A DNA stretch of 64,000 nucleotides, from positions 22,126,886-22,190,885 of the forward strand of contig NC_086374.1 of assembly GCF_036588685.1 (NCBI RefSeq), written 5' to 3'. The DNA is from Mytilus trossulus (Eukaryota > Mollusca > Bivalvia > Mytilida > Mytilidae). Made by a program: the position numbers and the translations under genes. Position 1 is the first letter of the stretch. Every line of letters begins with the position of its first letter. This document shows positions 25,126 through 36,300 of this stretch, in pieces. The notes under the pieces were generated by a model. That model saw only the letters and a list, made by a program, of their open reading frames with translations, did not search any database and was not told the origin of the DNA.

Positions 25126-25510
25126 AACCAGGTTCAATCCACCATTTTGTACATACAAAAATGCCTGTACCAAGTCTGGAATGTGATAGTTGTTATCCAT
25201 TTGTTTCATGTGTTTGAGCTTTTGATTTTGCCATTAGATTAGGGACTTTCTGTTTTGAATTTTCCTCGGAGTTCAGTATTTTTGTGATTTTACTTTTTTC
25301 AAGAGACACATTTGTTGATGTTGATTACTATGTCTGTTGGCGTTTGTTTTTGTTGCATTTCAGTGTAACTGTTGTTCGTTTGTTTTCCTCTTATTGGTAA
25401 TGTGCTTACCTCGTTTTTATATAGTTTTAAACCCGGATTATTTTCTCTCAATCGATTCATGTCTTTTGAATAGCGATATACTTGTATTGCCTGTATTTGA
25501 CATACTTGAT
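25126..25510 (+). repeat. Dispersed repeat family B, near full length
   Basis: It starts ACCAGGTTCAATCCACCATT and ends near CGATATACTTGTATTGCCTG. Relatives lie at 27265-27675, 48262-48680, 35975-36165 and 51283-51335. The plus ORF at 25337-25522 lies inside and is not a gene. Confidence 0.7.
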
Positions 25511-26072
25511 GGTAGAGATTAAAACCCTTTAAGATAATTTACAGGAGTTGAAACCATGTGTCAGGAAATCTGGAGTGCAACTATATAGATGGGGACACAT
25601 ATTACCCCTATTCATTATCAATTCGTTATTATCTGTGTTGACGTCTTTTCTATTGTATTCATGTGAATGGTAAAGAAAATTAATCACCGCCTTCATTTAT
25701 TAGATTTCATTTTGTTCAACGTAATTTGGACGACGTTTTACGTTTGAAGTTAGATTCTAAACATACCGGACATAGCTATATAATATAGTTAATTGCTACC
25801 TTAGTTTGCTATTAATAAGTATTGAAATGTGCATTATTATTAAATGTAATATCAGTATTTTGTTCAAATATAATCTTAAATCAATCCTAATTCCATCTTA
25901 TTCATACAAATGTAACGTCAGTTTACATTTTTTGGTAATTTTTTTTACAAATTCTAATGTGACGTCATATTTTTGTCCTTTTTTTCACAATTTCAAATAT
26001 GACCTCACTTGGTGTTGAGGTTTAAACGTTTTCGGATTTGTCTTTTTTTCGTACATTTTGTCGGGTTATGTC
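25511..26072. other. Intergenic, nothing recognised
   Basis: No supported coding sequence; ORFs at 25806 and 26009 lack any domain, and the second runs into the retroelement tail. Confidence 0.5.
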
Positions 26073-26620
26073 AAAGAGGGACGAAAGATACCAAAGGGAC
26101 AGTCAAACTCATAAATCTAAAACAAACTGACAACGCTATGGCTAAAAATGAAAAAGACAAACAGAAAAACAATAGTACACATGACACAACATAGAAAACT
26201 AAAGAATGAACAACACGAACCCCACCAAAACTAGGGGTGATCTCAGGTGCTCCGGAAGGGTAAGCAGATCCTACTCCACATGTGGCACCCGTCGTGTTGC
26301 TTATGTGATTACAAATCTGGTAAAAAGTCTAATTCGGTAGGTCACATTCATGAAAGGGAAGGGGATTATAGTCACGACGTAAGAAACATATCCGATATCA
26401 TTTGTGAAACGGTTATTCCATAACGGTCAACCAACTCGTGATGGCGTCCGTAAAATTTACGAAGGGATGATTTCAACTTCACCATTTGGAACTCTTGGTT
26501 TAATAGCTTCCTTGTGAGCAGTAACCCTCTATCAAGAAAATCATGATAGGAAATGCAAGCACGAGAATATCGTATCAATTGGGAGACATATACCCCGTAT
26601 GCAGGTGCTGCTGGAATGTT
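26073..26620 (-). repeat. Left arm of a 548-bp inverted repeat (retroelement 3' end)
   Basis: This arm is the near-exact reverse complement of 28386-28934. Both arms carry the same RT C-terminal fragment followed by the same tail. A third tail fragment in this orientation lies at 33925-34115. Confidence 0.85.
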
Positions 26621-26830
26621 GCTACTTAGAAATGGAAAGTTCACAATTGGAAAGCTGAAATCATCTCTTTTGTCGTAAAGTTTGTTTTCAACCGACCCTC
26701 ATTGTCAATTTCTAGATGTAAGTCAAGATATGAAGCCGACTTAACTGTATCTGTAGAGCTTATCCTTCATCTCCAGTTCGATGGGATAGATGCGTTCCAC
26801 ATAGTCACCAAATTTTGATTTTTTTAGTAA
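26372..26830 (-). pseudogene. Reverse transcriptase C-terminal fragment, minus strand
   Basis: The open part (26644 to 26372) encodes about 90 residues including PAYGVYVSQLIRYSRAC, then VKLKSSLRKFYGRHHELVD. Upstream, LYDKRDDFSFPIVNFPF reads in frame. A shift near AAAACAAA separates it from SASYLDLHLEIDNEGRL and, further up, FGDYVERIYPIELE. Order and content match the downstream RT region of the family seen at 18080 and 24640. The shift and the missing palm make it a pseudogene. Confidence 0.8.
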
Positions 26831-27239
26831 TGTATTTCGGTTGTTTCCTGTAATTAGTTAAACCTTCAGTTTTATCATATATCTTTTGTATAGTCATTTT
26901 ATAAAATTTATTGTTTACAAAAGTATAAATTATTGTAAATAATAGGGATGTTCCGGTACCTTACAGAAAACCCTGGCCGTTTTTGGCACAACTTTTTTGA
27001 ACTTTTTGTCCTCTATGCTGTTCAACTTTGTACTTGTTTCGGCTTTCAAACTTTTGTATCTGGGCGTCACTGGTAAGTCTTGTGTGAACAACATGCACTT
27101 CTGGCGTATTGACATTTTAAACTTGTTGACTTTTGTTAGCTATTATTCGTGTGTTTCTTTGTCAATTGTGTTCTCCTATTTATTTATATTGTAGTCTTGT
27201 AATGTTGTGTTGTCATTTTAATGTTATATTTCACATGGC
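26831..27239. other. Spacer between inverted RT fragments, dispersed-repeat pieces
   Basis: 26990-27075 resembles the first half of the repeat piece at 703-850. Nothing else is recognised. Confidence 0.45.
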
Positions 27240-27675
27240 CATAAAAGAGGGAGGTTTGGCATGCCACAAAACCAGGTTCAATCCACCATTTTTTCCTTTA
27301 AAAATGTCCTGTACCAAGTCAGGAGTATGACCATTGTTATACCATAGTTCGTTTCTGTGTGTGTTACATTTTAACGTTGTGTCGTTTGTGTTCTCTTATT
27401 TTTGAGTGTGAATTCACATCACTATAAGACGTGTCACGGTACTAATCTATCCCAAATTCATTAATTTCGTTTTGATGTTATGTTTGTTATTCTCATAGGA
27501 TTTTGTCTAATGCTTAGTCCGTTTCTGTATGTGTAACATTTTTATGTTGTGTCGTTGTTCTCCTCTTATATCTAATGCGTTTCCCTCAGTTTTAGTTTGT
27601 TACCCTTATTTTGTTTTATGTCCATGGATTTATGAGTTTTGAACAGCGGCATACTACTGTTGCCTTTATTTATTT
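27240..27675 (+). repeat. Dispersed repeat family B, full-length copy
   Basis: It aligns with 48247-48685 almost end to end: GGTTTGGCATGCCACAAAAC at the start, TGTGTCGTTGTTCTCCTCTT in the middle, and AGCGGCATACTACTGTTGCC at the end. Confidence 0.75.
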
Positions 27676-27974
27676 CGTTTTCTGTTTTTGTGGACTTCGA
27701 TCGGCCGAAAATCGTTTTGTTTTAGCCGGATATGTGTACAATAAAAGATAACGATTTTAACCGTTCTAGAACACTTGTTTATGATTCTTCAAATATTATT
27801 CAGTAAATGTCCAAATGTATGAAGCAAACAGACCTTGCACGAACTGAATTGACATAGCATTTAGATTCTTGATACAGATTTGCGTTTCTGTTTGTTAAAC
27901 GGATTGTTTAACATTTTGTTTTGATTATATGTAGTAAAGAAAAGAAAATACTTATGTAAACACATAATTTGGAC

Positions 27975-28320
27975 TAATTAAAATACTACATATCTTTCCT
28001 ATATAATAAGAAATTCTTTTTATTATAGTAAGTAATTCATTTAATACACTTTAAGTATTTCTTTTAATTATAGTAAGTAATTCATTTAATACACCTTAAG
28101 TATTTCTTTTAGTTATAGTAAGTAATTCATTTAATAAAAGTAAGTATTTCTTTTCGTTTAAGTAAGTAATTCTTTTAATTTACATTAAGTATTTCTTTTA
28201 ATGATAGTAAGTTATTTTTTTAATACATATTGATTATTTGTATTAATAAAAGTAAGTAATTCTTTTAATATTTATTGAGTAATTCTTATACAATTAAATT
28301 ATTTATATATTTATAATAGA
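27975..28320 (+). repeat. AT-rich tandem array, about 45-bp period
   Basis: Successive degenerate copies of TAGTAAGTAATTCATTTAAT followed by AAGTATTTCTTTTAATTA. The first three copies are closest to one another and later ones decay to the right. Similar AAGTAATT words recur loosely at 31140-31310. Confidence 0.75.
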
Positions 28321-28385
28321 TTAAAAAAAAATTCTACACTGTTTTATTATAAATGCATATAATTTGAAATAGTAACATACCTTTC

Positions 28386-28634
28386 AACATTCCAGCAGCA
28401 CCTGCATACGGGGTATATATCTCCCAATTGATACGATATTCCCGTGCTTGCATTTCCTATCATGATTTTCTTGATAGAGGGTTACTGCTCACAAGGAAGC
28501 TATTAAACAAAGAGTTCCAAATGGTGAAGTTGAAATCATCCCTTCGTAAATTTTACGGACGCCATCACGAGTTGGTTGACCGTTATGGAATAACCGTTTC
28601 ACAAATGATATCGGATATGTTCCTTACGTCGTAA
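28386..28634 (+). pseudogene. Reverse transcriptase C-terminal fragment, plus strand
   Basis: From NIPAAPAYGVYISQLIRYSR through RKFYGRHHELVDRYG to the stop at 28632-28634, it differs from the minus-strand copy at 26372-26644 at only a couple of residues (for example NKEF here versus NQEF there). Sequence before 28386 is unrelated, so the copy is 5' truncated just upstream of AACATTCC. Confidence 0.8.
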
Positions 28635-28934
28635 CTACAATCCCCTTCCCTTTCATGAATTTGACCTACCGAATTAGACTATTTACCGGATTTGTAATCA
28701 CATAAGCAACACGACGGGTGCCGCATGTGGAGCAGGATCTGCTTACCCTTCCGGAGCACCTGAGATCACCCCTAGTTTTTGGTGGGGTTCGTGTTGTTTA
28801 TTCTTTAGTTTTCTATGTTGTGTCATGTGTACTATTGTTTTTCTGTTTGTCTTTTTCATTTTTAGCCATGGCGTTGTCAGTTTGTTTTAGATTTACGAGT
28901 TTGACTGTCCCTTTGGTGTCTTTCGTCCCTCTTT
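28386..28934 (+). repeat. Right arm of the 548-bp inverted repeat
   Basis: Reverse complement of 26073-26620 with high identity, about 1.77 kb away. It ends at CGTCCCTCTTT. The plus ORF at 28718-28993 is in the untranslated tail. Confidence 0.85.
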
Positions 28935-30574
28935 TTTTAAAGAATAATCAAATACTATCCTTTGTTATAATCCATTTCTCTTGTTTGTTGTAGTTAACAT
29001 GAGCTACATCCCCAGCAACTCTTTTTGTAACATTTTCATTTAATTGAATTAGTACACAAAGAGTAGCCAGAAACATGAAAACCCACAAAGTGTCCTTTTT
29101 ATAAGGTTCTCCTTTCCTTTCATGTGTGTAACTCGTGTAAGTATTTCAACAAACTCTGTAAACTTTTGTTCAAATTCAAAACTGAATGAGCTCCAGCAAA
29201 TTTCAAAAAAAGCTTACCAAAGTATAATGAAACCTTAATTCTGATTGGCCGAATATTTTTTCAGTCTCAAATCAAAAACTACTTATTAAAAATACAGGAA
29301 ATATTATACAATTTCGTACATTTATAATAAATAGTTAATTTTTAATTTTAGTAAAACTAAGTCATGTTATTTTACATTATAAAAATTATATTAAAAATAG
29401 ATTATAATAATTGAAAGATATTTTGATATGAAAATAGGTTAAGTAATGACTAGTAATTCTTATACTAAGTAATTCCGATCAATTTTTTTAAGCATTTCAA
29501 AGTATTATCCAACAACAGGCTATTTTGTCAATTTGGAATTATTTTTGATTATGTAATTTGCATGATTTCTTGTGCTTGAAATTCCATGTTTATTCTGCAT
29601 TATTATTTTTAAGCATTGCATAATACTTTCCATACAATGTCTTTTGTATAGATAGTTTTCTGCGCAGCACAGTATATTCTATTGAAAATGTGTTATCTAC
29701 TTTGGAATAGAAAGTGTTGGGCGCCACACTGAACATTAAAATACAGAATATACATTGAATTTATAAAAAATTTCAAGCACAGGAAATTACGCAAATTCCA
29801 TATAATTAAAAAATATTTCCAAGTAGGAATAATTGCCTGATTAAAAAGAAAATTGTTTTCCAAAAATTTGCAATTTTCAGACTAAATAAATCTACATATT
29901 GTTGAAATTGTTAAATCATGAAGTGAAATTTCATAGGAAGCATTTATTATTATATATAATAAGCCTTATGCAAAAAAAAAACATGATTTAGTGCCTTAAC
30001 CTACTTAGTAATAACAAGTTTTATATCCATGTTTTCAGAAGTAATTCCAGTAACTTTCATACAGCTTTTTAGTATAAATTTTTAAAAAAATGTGTAGTTC
30101 TTGAATAAATGACTGAATCTAAGTTATTTCTTTCTACTAAAAAAGTACTGGTTAGTTATTACCTAACTATGGATTAAGTAATTCATTTACTCTGTGGAAA
30201 GACCTATTGTTTTTCTTCTGATTATTTTTTTTTTTTTTCTTCCGCCTAATTTTGTTCTTGCGATAAACATTTGTTTCGCAATAAGTCGCTTAGATATTTG
30301 GTATATGATATCGAACAGTTTATGCGCTTTTGAAATTTACCCTGCGTAAACGAATACTTTTCTTTGTAGGAGATATCTCCACAAACACTGTTTTCCTTGT
30401 TAGCGCAACTCCTTCGCAACCGTAAAATATTATGACAAATTTATTTTAACAAAATTGCTCGTTATATCCTTCGCATGATTTGTCCTATTTTGACCGAAGC
30501 CATATGAACGCTCCATATGAGTTATTTCCCCTTATGCATTTGTAATAAGTGATATGCATTTCTATCTTGTAAAC
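28935..30574. other. Intergenic, AT-rich, no gene
   Basis: No ORF with recognisable features and no repeat family that I could place. Confidence 0.5.
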
Positions 30575-30970
30575 CATAAGTGCTAGAGACCTAGGATCTT
30601 TTGATTTGAGGTCCTTGGTCCCAAAAAAATATAATTAGGTCAAGGTCAAAGGTCAAGGTCATATTCTAATTTTTGAATTTGGCTTATTCTCTCTTATTTC
30701 CAGAAACTATAAGAAAACGACAAATTATTTTAACTTAATTGTTTGATGCGACATATCGTTACACGTAAATTTTGATTGCAAGGGTACGTTGAACGTAAAA
30801 GGGAGTTTTATCCCCTCTTATATTTAAAAATACACGTATGGTGATATAACTCATTAACCAACTATAAATAAGACTTATAGTCTTTTGATTTGAGGTCCTT
30901 GATTTGTGACCTTGAAATTGAGGTCAAGTTCATAGGTTAATAGGACGTTCTAGATTTTGACCTTCGCTTT
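30575..30970 (+). repeat. Two diverged copies of a block with AGGTCA half-sites
   Basis: TCTTTTGATTTGAGGTCCTTG occurs at about 30598 and again at about 30883, each followed by a run of GGTCA words. In the first copy four AGGTCA hexamers lie in direct orientation at 30637-30661 with spacings 0, 1 and 0. Such blocks are common in dispersed repeats of invertebrates, so a regulatory role is not implied. Confidence 0.55.
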
Positions 30971-32139
30971 AAATTCATATAAATACATCATAAAGCCATA
31001 GGAACTAACATTATTAACTGATTTTTCCTATATCAATATCAAAATAGATCTTTACTAGTGAAAAGACCTTCAATTGTTCTCTGAACAATTGGTTTTTAAT
31101 TAGTATTTGTTTTAATTCAAGTAATTGTTTTGATAGACACACTTTTTCAGTAAAACAATTACTTGTTTCAGGAAACTATTTTCATATCTAGTAAAATATA
31201 AGTAATTGCTAGTTATAGTGAGTAATTGATAAGTAATTCCTAGTAATGAGTAATAAAAAAGAATACTTAATTCAAGTAAAATATAATTACTTAGTAATAT
31301 TTTTTTGTGTGTACATATCTGAACTTCTTTCTAAACATTTGTCACTGACACAAATGATTATTAAATTCGTTTATATGTCAAAATTGTGTTGATGAGAGGT
31401 TATTCTTGTATTATTTGAAATAAGTAATTATTATCTAAAAAAAATATTTATTTCGATCATTACAGTAGAATACTTCTATTGAGGTAGATGATATGTTATT
31501 TTGAGGGCAGTCTTCTCATTTTTTTTATATCGACAACTGAAGATTTATTTTTCTAGAAATGTAAATTCTAGAAAAATCAACCGAAAAAATAAGATTGATT
31601 ATAAAAAAAAAATAATAATAATTAACTAGTATGTTGCCAATCAAAGAAAACACTATTGTCTTGAATCATTGAATTTGAATGAGACAAGCACAATAGGAAT
31701 ATAATTATAGTAAATTGCTGATATCGAATTTCTAATTTCATCACTGACACTCGTCTTTTTTAAATAGTTCATTAACGAATAAAATAATTTGAGTTGACAC
31801 AGCCTATAGATTCTTAATATAGATTTTTGTGTTTCTATTTCATAACATAATTTCTCTAATGAATGTGCTATTTTCACATTTCTCGAGCGATATGAGAAAA
31901 ATAGTACTCCTCTCTAGTGAATTATCTGTTCTTAGCAAATGATTGGTCGAAATTTGATCATTACGTTTACTTTTCTTGATTTCTTCGGAATTTTCTATTG
32001 TCACGTCATGAAAAATGCGACCAAGGTCGATGACGTCACATATAAAGAAAATCTTTGAAAACTAAGAATACAAATTGAAATCGGTCTTTCTCCACCAATA
32101 CGAGTTGAAACTATCGTGACTCCTTCCTAAAAGTTAAAA
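30971..32139. other. Intergenic, no gene; loose AAGTAATT repeats at 31140-31310
   Basis: Apart from an AT-rich run of degenerate AAGTAATT words, nothing is recognised. The minus ORF at 31653-31877 has no domain. Confidence 0.45.
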
Positions 32140-32330
32140 TTAAAATAACAAATATACCGAACTCCGAGGAAAATTCAAAACGGAAGTCCGTAATCAAAAG
32201 GCAAATCAAAAGCTCAAATACACCAAACGCATGGATAACAACTGTCATATCATGACTTGTTACACGCATTTTCTTATGTCGAAAATGGTGGATTAAACCT
32301 GATTTTATAGCTTGCTAAACCTCTCACTTT
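32140..32330 (-). repeat. Dispersed repeat family B, reverse fragment
   Basis: It contains CCGAACTCCGAGGAAAATTC and GAAAATGGTGGATTAAACCT, the reverse of the 25126 copy. Confidence 0.7.
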
Positions 32331-32459
32331 AATGACAGTCACATAAAATTCCATTATATTGACAACGATGAGTGAACAAAACAAACATACCTAATAGTTA
32401 ACAATCTCACAAATAGGGGTACAGCAGTCAACAGTGTGTTATAATCTTAATCATTATAA

Positions 32460-32640
32460 AACAAAAAATTATGTTATAAAGAAACACAAAAAGGCATATA
32501 TGCAAAGCACATTTGAAAAATGAGAGACAATGATACAAAAGTTTTACATAGCACAATAACACAATGACGGGGTGTATAGGTAGAGAGCCACGTCTTATGT
32601 AACAAAGAAACACAACAAGGCTTATAGACAAAGCACATAT
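32460..32640 (+). repeat. Two short direct repeats around AAGAAACACAA
   Basis: TTATGTTATAAAGAAACACA (32469) and TTATGTAACAAAGAAACACA (32595) are each followed by AAGGCNTATANNCAAAGCACAT. This is a diverged duplication with about 127-bp spacing. Confidence 0.6.
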
Positions 32641-32759
32641 ATATAATATGTATCAAGATAGAATGTCAACTTTAAGACGACATATCTTGAGACTATTGTC
32701 TCTCAAAACGATTGAAAAGTTAAACCTTTCATACATCGGTAATTGTTTTGTTTTAACTC

Positions 32760-32880
32760 TTGAAAAGTTAAATTGCAAAAATCCTAAACGGAAAGTCCCT
32801 TATAAAAGGGCGAAATCAAAAGCTCAAACACATCAAACGAATGGAAAACAACTGTCATGACTTGGTACAGACTTAAGGAT
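32760..32880 (-). repeat. Dispersed repeat family B, short reverse fragment
   Basis: CTAAACGGAAAGTCCC, then CAAAAGCTCAAACACATCAA, then AACTGTCATGACTTGGTACAG matches the middle of the family in reverse. Confidence 0.65.
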
Positions 32881-33281
32881 GAAAGTTTATAACTGAAATA
32901 AAACGTATTTATTGAGTATCAACGCAAACGACATTCGGTTGATATGATTACTGTGGTGTTACAGAAAACAAATCCTACTTATCTAACTTAGCTTAAGAAT
33001 TCTTGTATACTGAATACGGTTAAAGTTATGCTATCTTTTGCTATTTGTGGATTAAAACAAGGTTAATAACATTATTTTTGGTTGCCCTCTGAAAAGTATA
33101 AGAATTAAACATAAAGAAATGACATTTTAATCCTACTGTAAATAGAGGACTAACAACTGATAAAAAATGTTAAATCAATTTCATCAAAAGATGAACTTGG
33201 TTTACACTGTAAGACCAATGTCATATTTTCATGCTTGACTTACATTCTGTCGCATCTGTTTCTTATCGGATTTATAAGAAA

Positions 33282-33289
33282 TATAAAAG
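33282..33289 (+). promoter_or_regulatory. Likely TATA box of the His-rich secreted protein gene
   Basis: TATAAAAG lies 33 bp before the start codon's A (33322). A start site about 30 bp downstream would give an untranslated leader of only 10-15 nt. This is inference from sequence and spacing. Confidence 0.5.
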
Positions 33290-33321
33290 ACCAGCGGTCC
33301 TATCAACCAGTCGTTGCCAAC

Positions 33322-33367
33322 ATGAAGTGTGCAGTGTTGTTAGTGGTCATCTTAGTATCATATACTG
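33322..33367 (+). CDS. Exon 1 of the His-rich gene: signal peptide
   Basis: 46 nt encode 15 residues plus the first base of codon 16. The donor is G|GTGAGT at 33368. The ATG is the first after the TATA box, in context CCAACATGA. Confidence 0.85.
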
Positions 33368-36300
33368 GTGAGTTCATACAAATCTATATAAAAATAAACT
33401 CTTTATATAAAAAACCATTGCTTGCGATGTTACTGATATATAGTCAAATAGAAATAAAACGGGTGTTGCAGTAAAACCCTAGATGAACTTACAACTTATA
33501 ACTCCTGTTAGCGCCTTGTGTCGCATAGGGCGCGGCCATAGATGTGGTGCGTTTAAAACTTGGATTCTAACATCTAAATGCAAATAACTGTCAAAGTGTG
33601 TAAATTGATAGAATACTGCAGTCAAAGCAAATCGAACATAATCGGGTAAAATTCTACCGCAAATTAAAACAATGTCCAAAAAGTGAACAAAATAGTAAAA
33701 TTTTATGATCATCATTCAAATTAGTTGACGAAATGGTTAATCTTTGTTTCACTTTTTATGATGATATGTTTTCCCTACAATGGCTGAAAACGACTAATGT
33801 ATGCGTAACCAATATCTAGCTAATATGTTAAATTGAAGGTCACATGCATTCGGAGTTAACGAGGACGAATTATTCACTTGCAAGTGAATGATTCTTTAGC
33901 GGTATTTTTATGCTTATTTTGACATAAAAGAGGGACGAAGGATACCAAAGGGACAGTCAAACTCATTAATCTAAATCAAGCTGACAACGCCATGGCTAAA
34001 AATGAAAAAGACAAAAAGAAAAACAATAGTACACATGACACAACATAGAAAACTAAAGAATAAACAACACGAAACCCACCAAAAACTAGGGGTGATCTCA
34101 GGTGCTCCGGAATTGTACCAATGTTATTTCATTATTTCACTTTAATAAATTATTACACCAAACAAAATCATATTCAAATGGTATTTTCATTCTCGTAGCT
34201 GGTGCCCCTTTAAGCTGTGCATACATAAAAGTATAAGATACAGCATATCGGCACAATTATCGTTATATCAAACACAAAGAACACATAGAACACATAGAAC
34301 AAGAAAAGCTCGTTTGTAAACAGAACAATGAAATTAATATTCATTTCATGACTTATTTAAAAGCTTTTAGAGGTGAAAAACTGTTGTCAGTGATTGTCTG
34401 AATGGCCGTTCCACACAGTAGAGGCTGTAGTTAAGCACTTTTCGTACAAGACTGTGTTTGTTTTACCTTTTAATGATATCATTGTATCTGAATATTTACA
34501 TTTTTTACATTGAACATATCTTTACTTGTCCTTTTCTAGTTTAAAAGTTGAACATAATTGCCATTTCAAACGGCAGACATTGCAATCTCTCAAAATAGAT
34601 ATATGTTTATAGTTGTCTAGCTAGTTTGTTCAAATAAGGTTCAAAATTTTTAACAAAAGTTAGTTATTACTGACCGTGCCAGACCCTTACAGTTAGTCAA
34701 TGATTTTAAGCACCCCTCTTATAGAAGTGTACTTGTTGAGATGCCTATTTAACTAATATGATTTTTAAAGTATATTTGAAAATTCATATGAATGCAAAGA
34801 TATTTTACCGTTGGTTCATCTTTTGACTGTTGTAACAAATTTAGTCCCCAACTTCCAGAACTTGAATTTTACTCACGGTTACTGTGTATTTTTTTTAACT
34901 ATTCAATTAGTTTTAGTGGTTATCAGTTCTACAGTAGAAATTATACATGATAGTCTTGATTACGACAAATAAGATGATGTATTGTCGTCTCAAAGATAGA
35001 AAAGTGGTCTCGGTGGCCAAGTGTTGTAAGTAGTAGAACACTTTAACACTTGAATGTCAACACAGAGGTTGTGAGTTGAAATCATCCAAATGGCTGATGC
35101 GCTCGACTCCAACGTTGATTGACTAGGATTATTTGTTTTCCTGCACGAAAAAAACCCTGAACGACACAAAATAGTATAATGGTGCGGAAAGAGGAGTTGA
35201 ATACCAATCAATCAATCAAAATAGAATAGAATAGAAAAAATATCATTGATAAATACCCTAAACAGTAAAGAACCTGGAGTAGATCCCTGGGGATTTCAAC
35301 TTTTATAAACACTATGATATCCTATTAAAATTATATAGAGGTAGAATGTGAGTAAATGATATTTTTACTTTACAGATGCAGGGTCCGACTTTGATGTATG
35401 TATATTACCTAAGATATTCTTGTTTCACATTTCCATTATGTTTTTTGTTTTAATTCTACGTATAGCTTTGATCCCTTGGTAATTCATCATCATTTGTTTG
35501 ATTAAATCTCTCTATGGGAAAATTTTGAAAACAGTACTGTCGTGTATAAGCATTACTAAATAGACACCATTTTCAAGACAATCATAACTTCGCACAACAG
35601 CAGCTGATACCTGCAATCTTCATATGGATTATCATGTTTCTTTTTATTTGTTCTTATGTTGACTTTTCGAAAATAATAATTTAAAGAAGGAAATATGAAT
35701 AACTTATTTTATATGACGGCTAATCGATTTTGTAACATTTTGAATCAATGAATAAACACAAAAACACTGAAAGTTCGACTGTCAAAATAATGGAATTGTA
35801 TGCGACTGTCATACAAGTGAGAGGTTTAGAAATGATGGAATTGTATGCGACTGTGATACAAGTGACAGGTTTAGAAATAATGAAATTGTATGCGACTGTC
35901 ATACAAACGAGAGGTTTAGAAATAATGAAATTGTATGCGACTGTCATACAAGTGAGAGGTTAAGCTAGCTAAGAAACAGGTTTAATCCACCATTTTCTAC
36001 ATAAAAGACATGCCTGGACCATGTCTGAAATATGACAGTTGTTATCCATTCGTTTAATGTGTTTGAGCTTTAAATTTTGCAATTTGATCAAGGACTTTCC
36101 GTTTTGAATTTTCCACGGAGTTAAGTATTTTTATGTATTTACTTTTTCGATTCATTGTGAATACTAAGTATTACAAGACAAAAACAATATCAAACTTCCA
36201 GAGTAGGTGCATGATGAATATAAATACAATTGTCATTTTGACATATAAATATGGAAACAAAAACCGATAATAACATAAAAATCAAATTAAGTTTAAGGCT

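Larger units (their letters stand above)
33368..35375 (+). other. Intron 1 of the His-rich gene
   Basis: 2008 bp, GTGAGT to TTTACAG. It holds a reverse retroelement-tail fragment (33925-34115) and a tRNA-like SINE relic (about 35005-35215). The ORFs at 33479 and 34990 (both minus) are chance. Confidence 0.75.

Noticed and set aside
28000..28320. CRISPR-like regular repeats
   Set aside because: AT-rich head-to-tail tandem repeats without unique spacers in a eukaryotic context.
35005..35080. Possible tRNA gene
   Set aside because: Anticodon arm and acceptor stem cannot be formed; better read as a degenerate SINE head.
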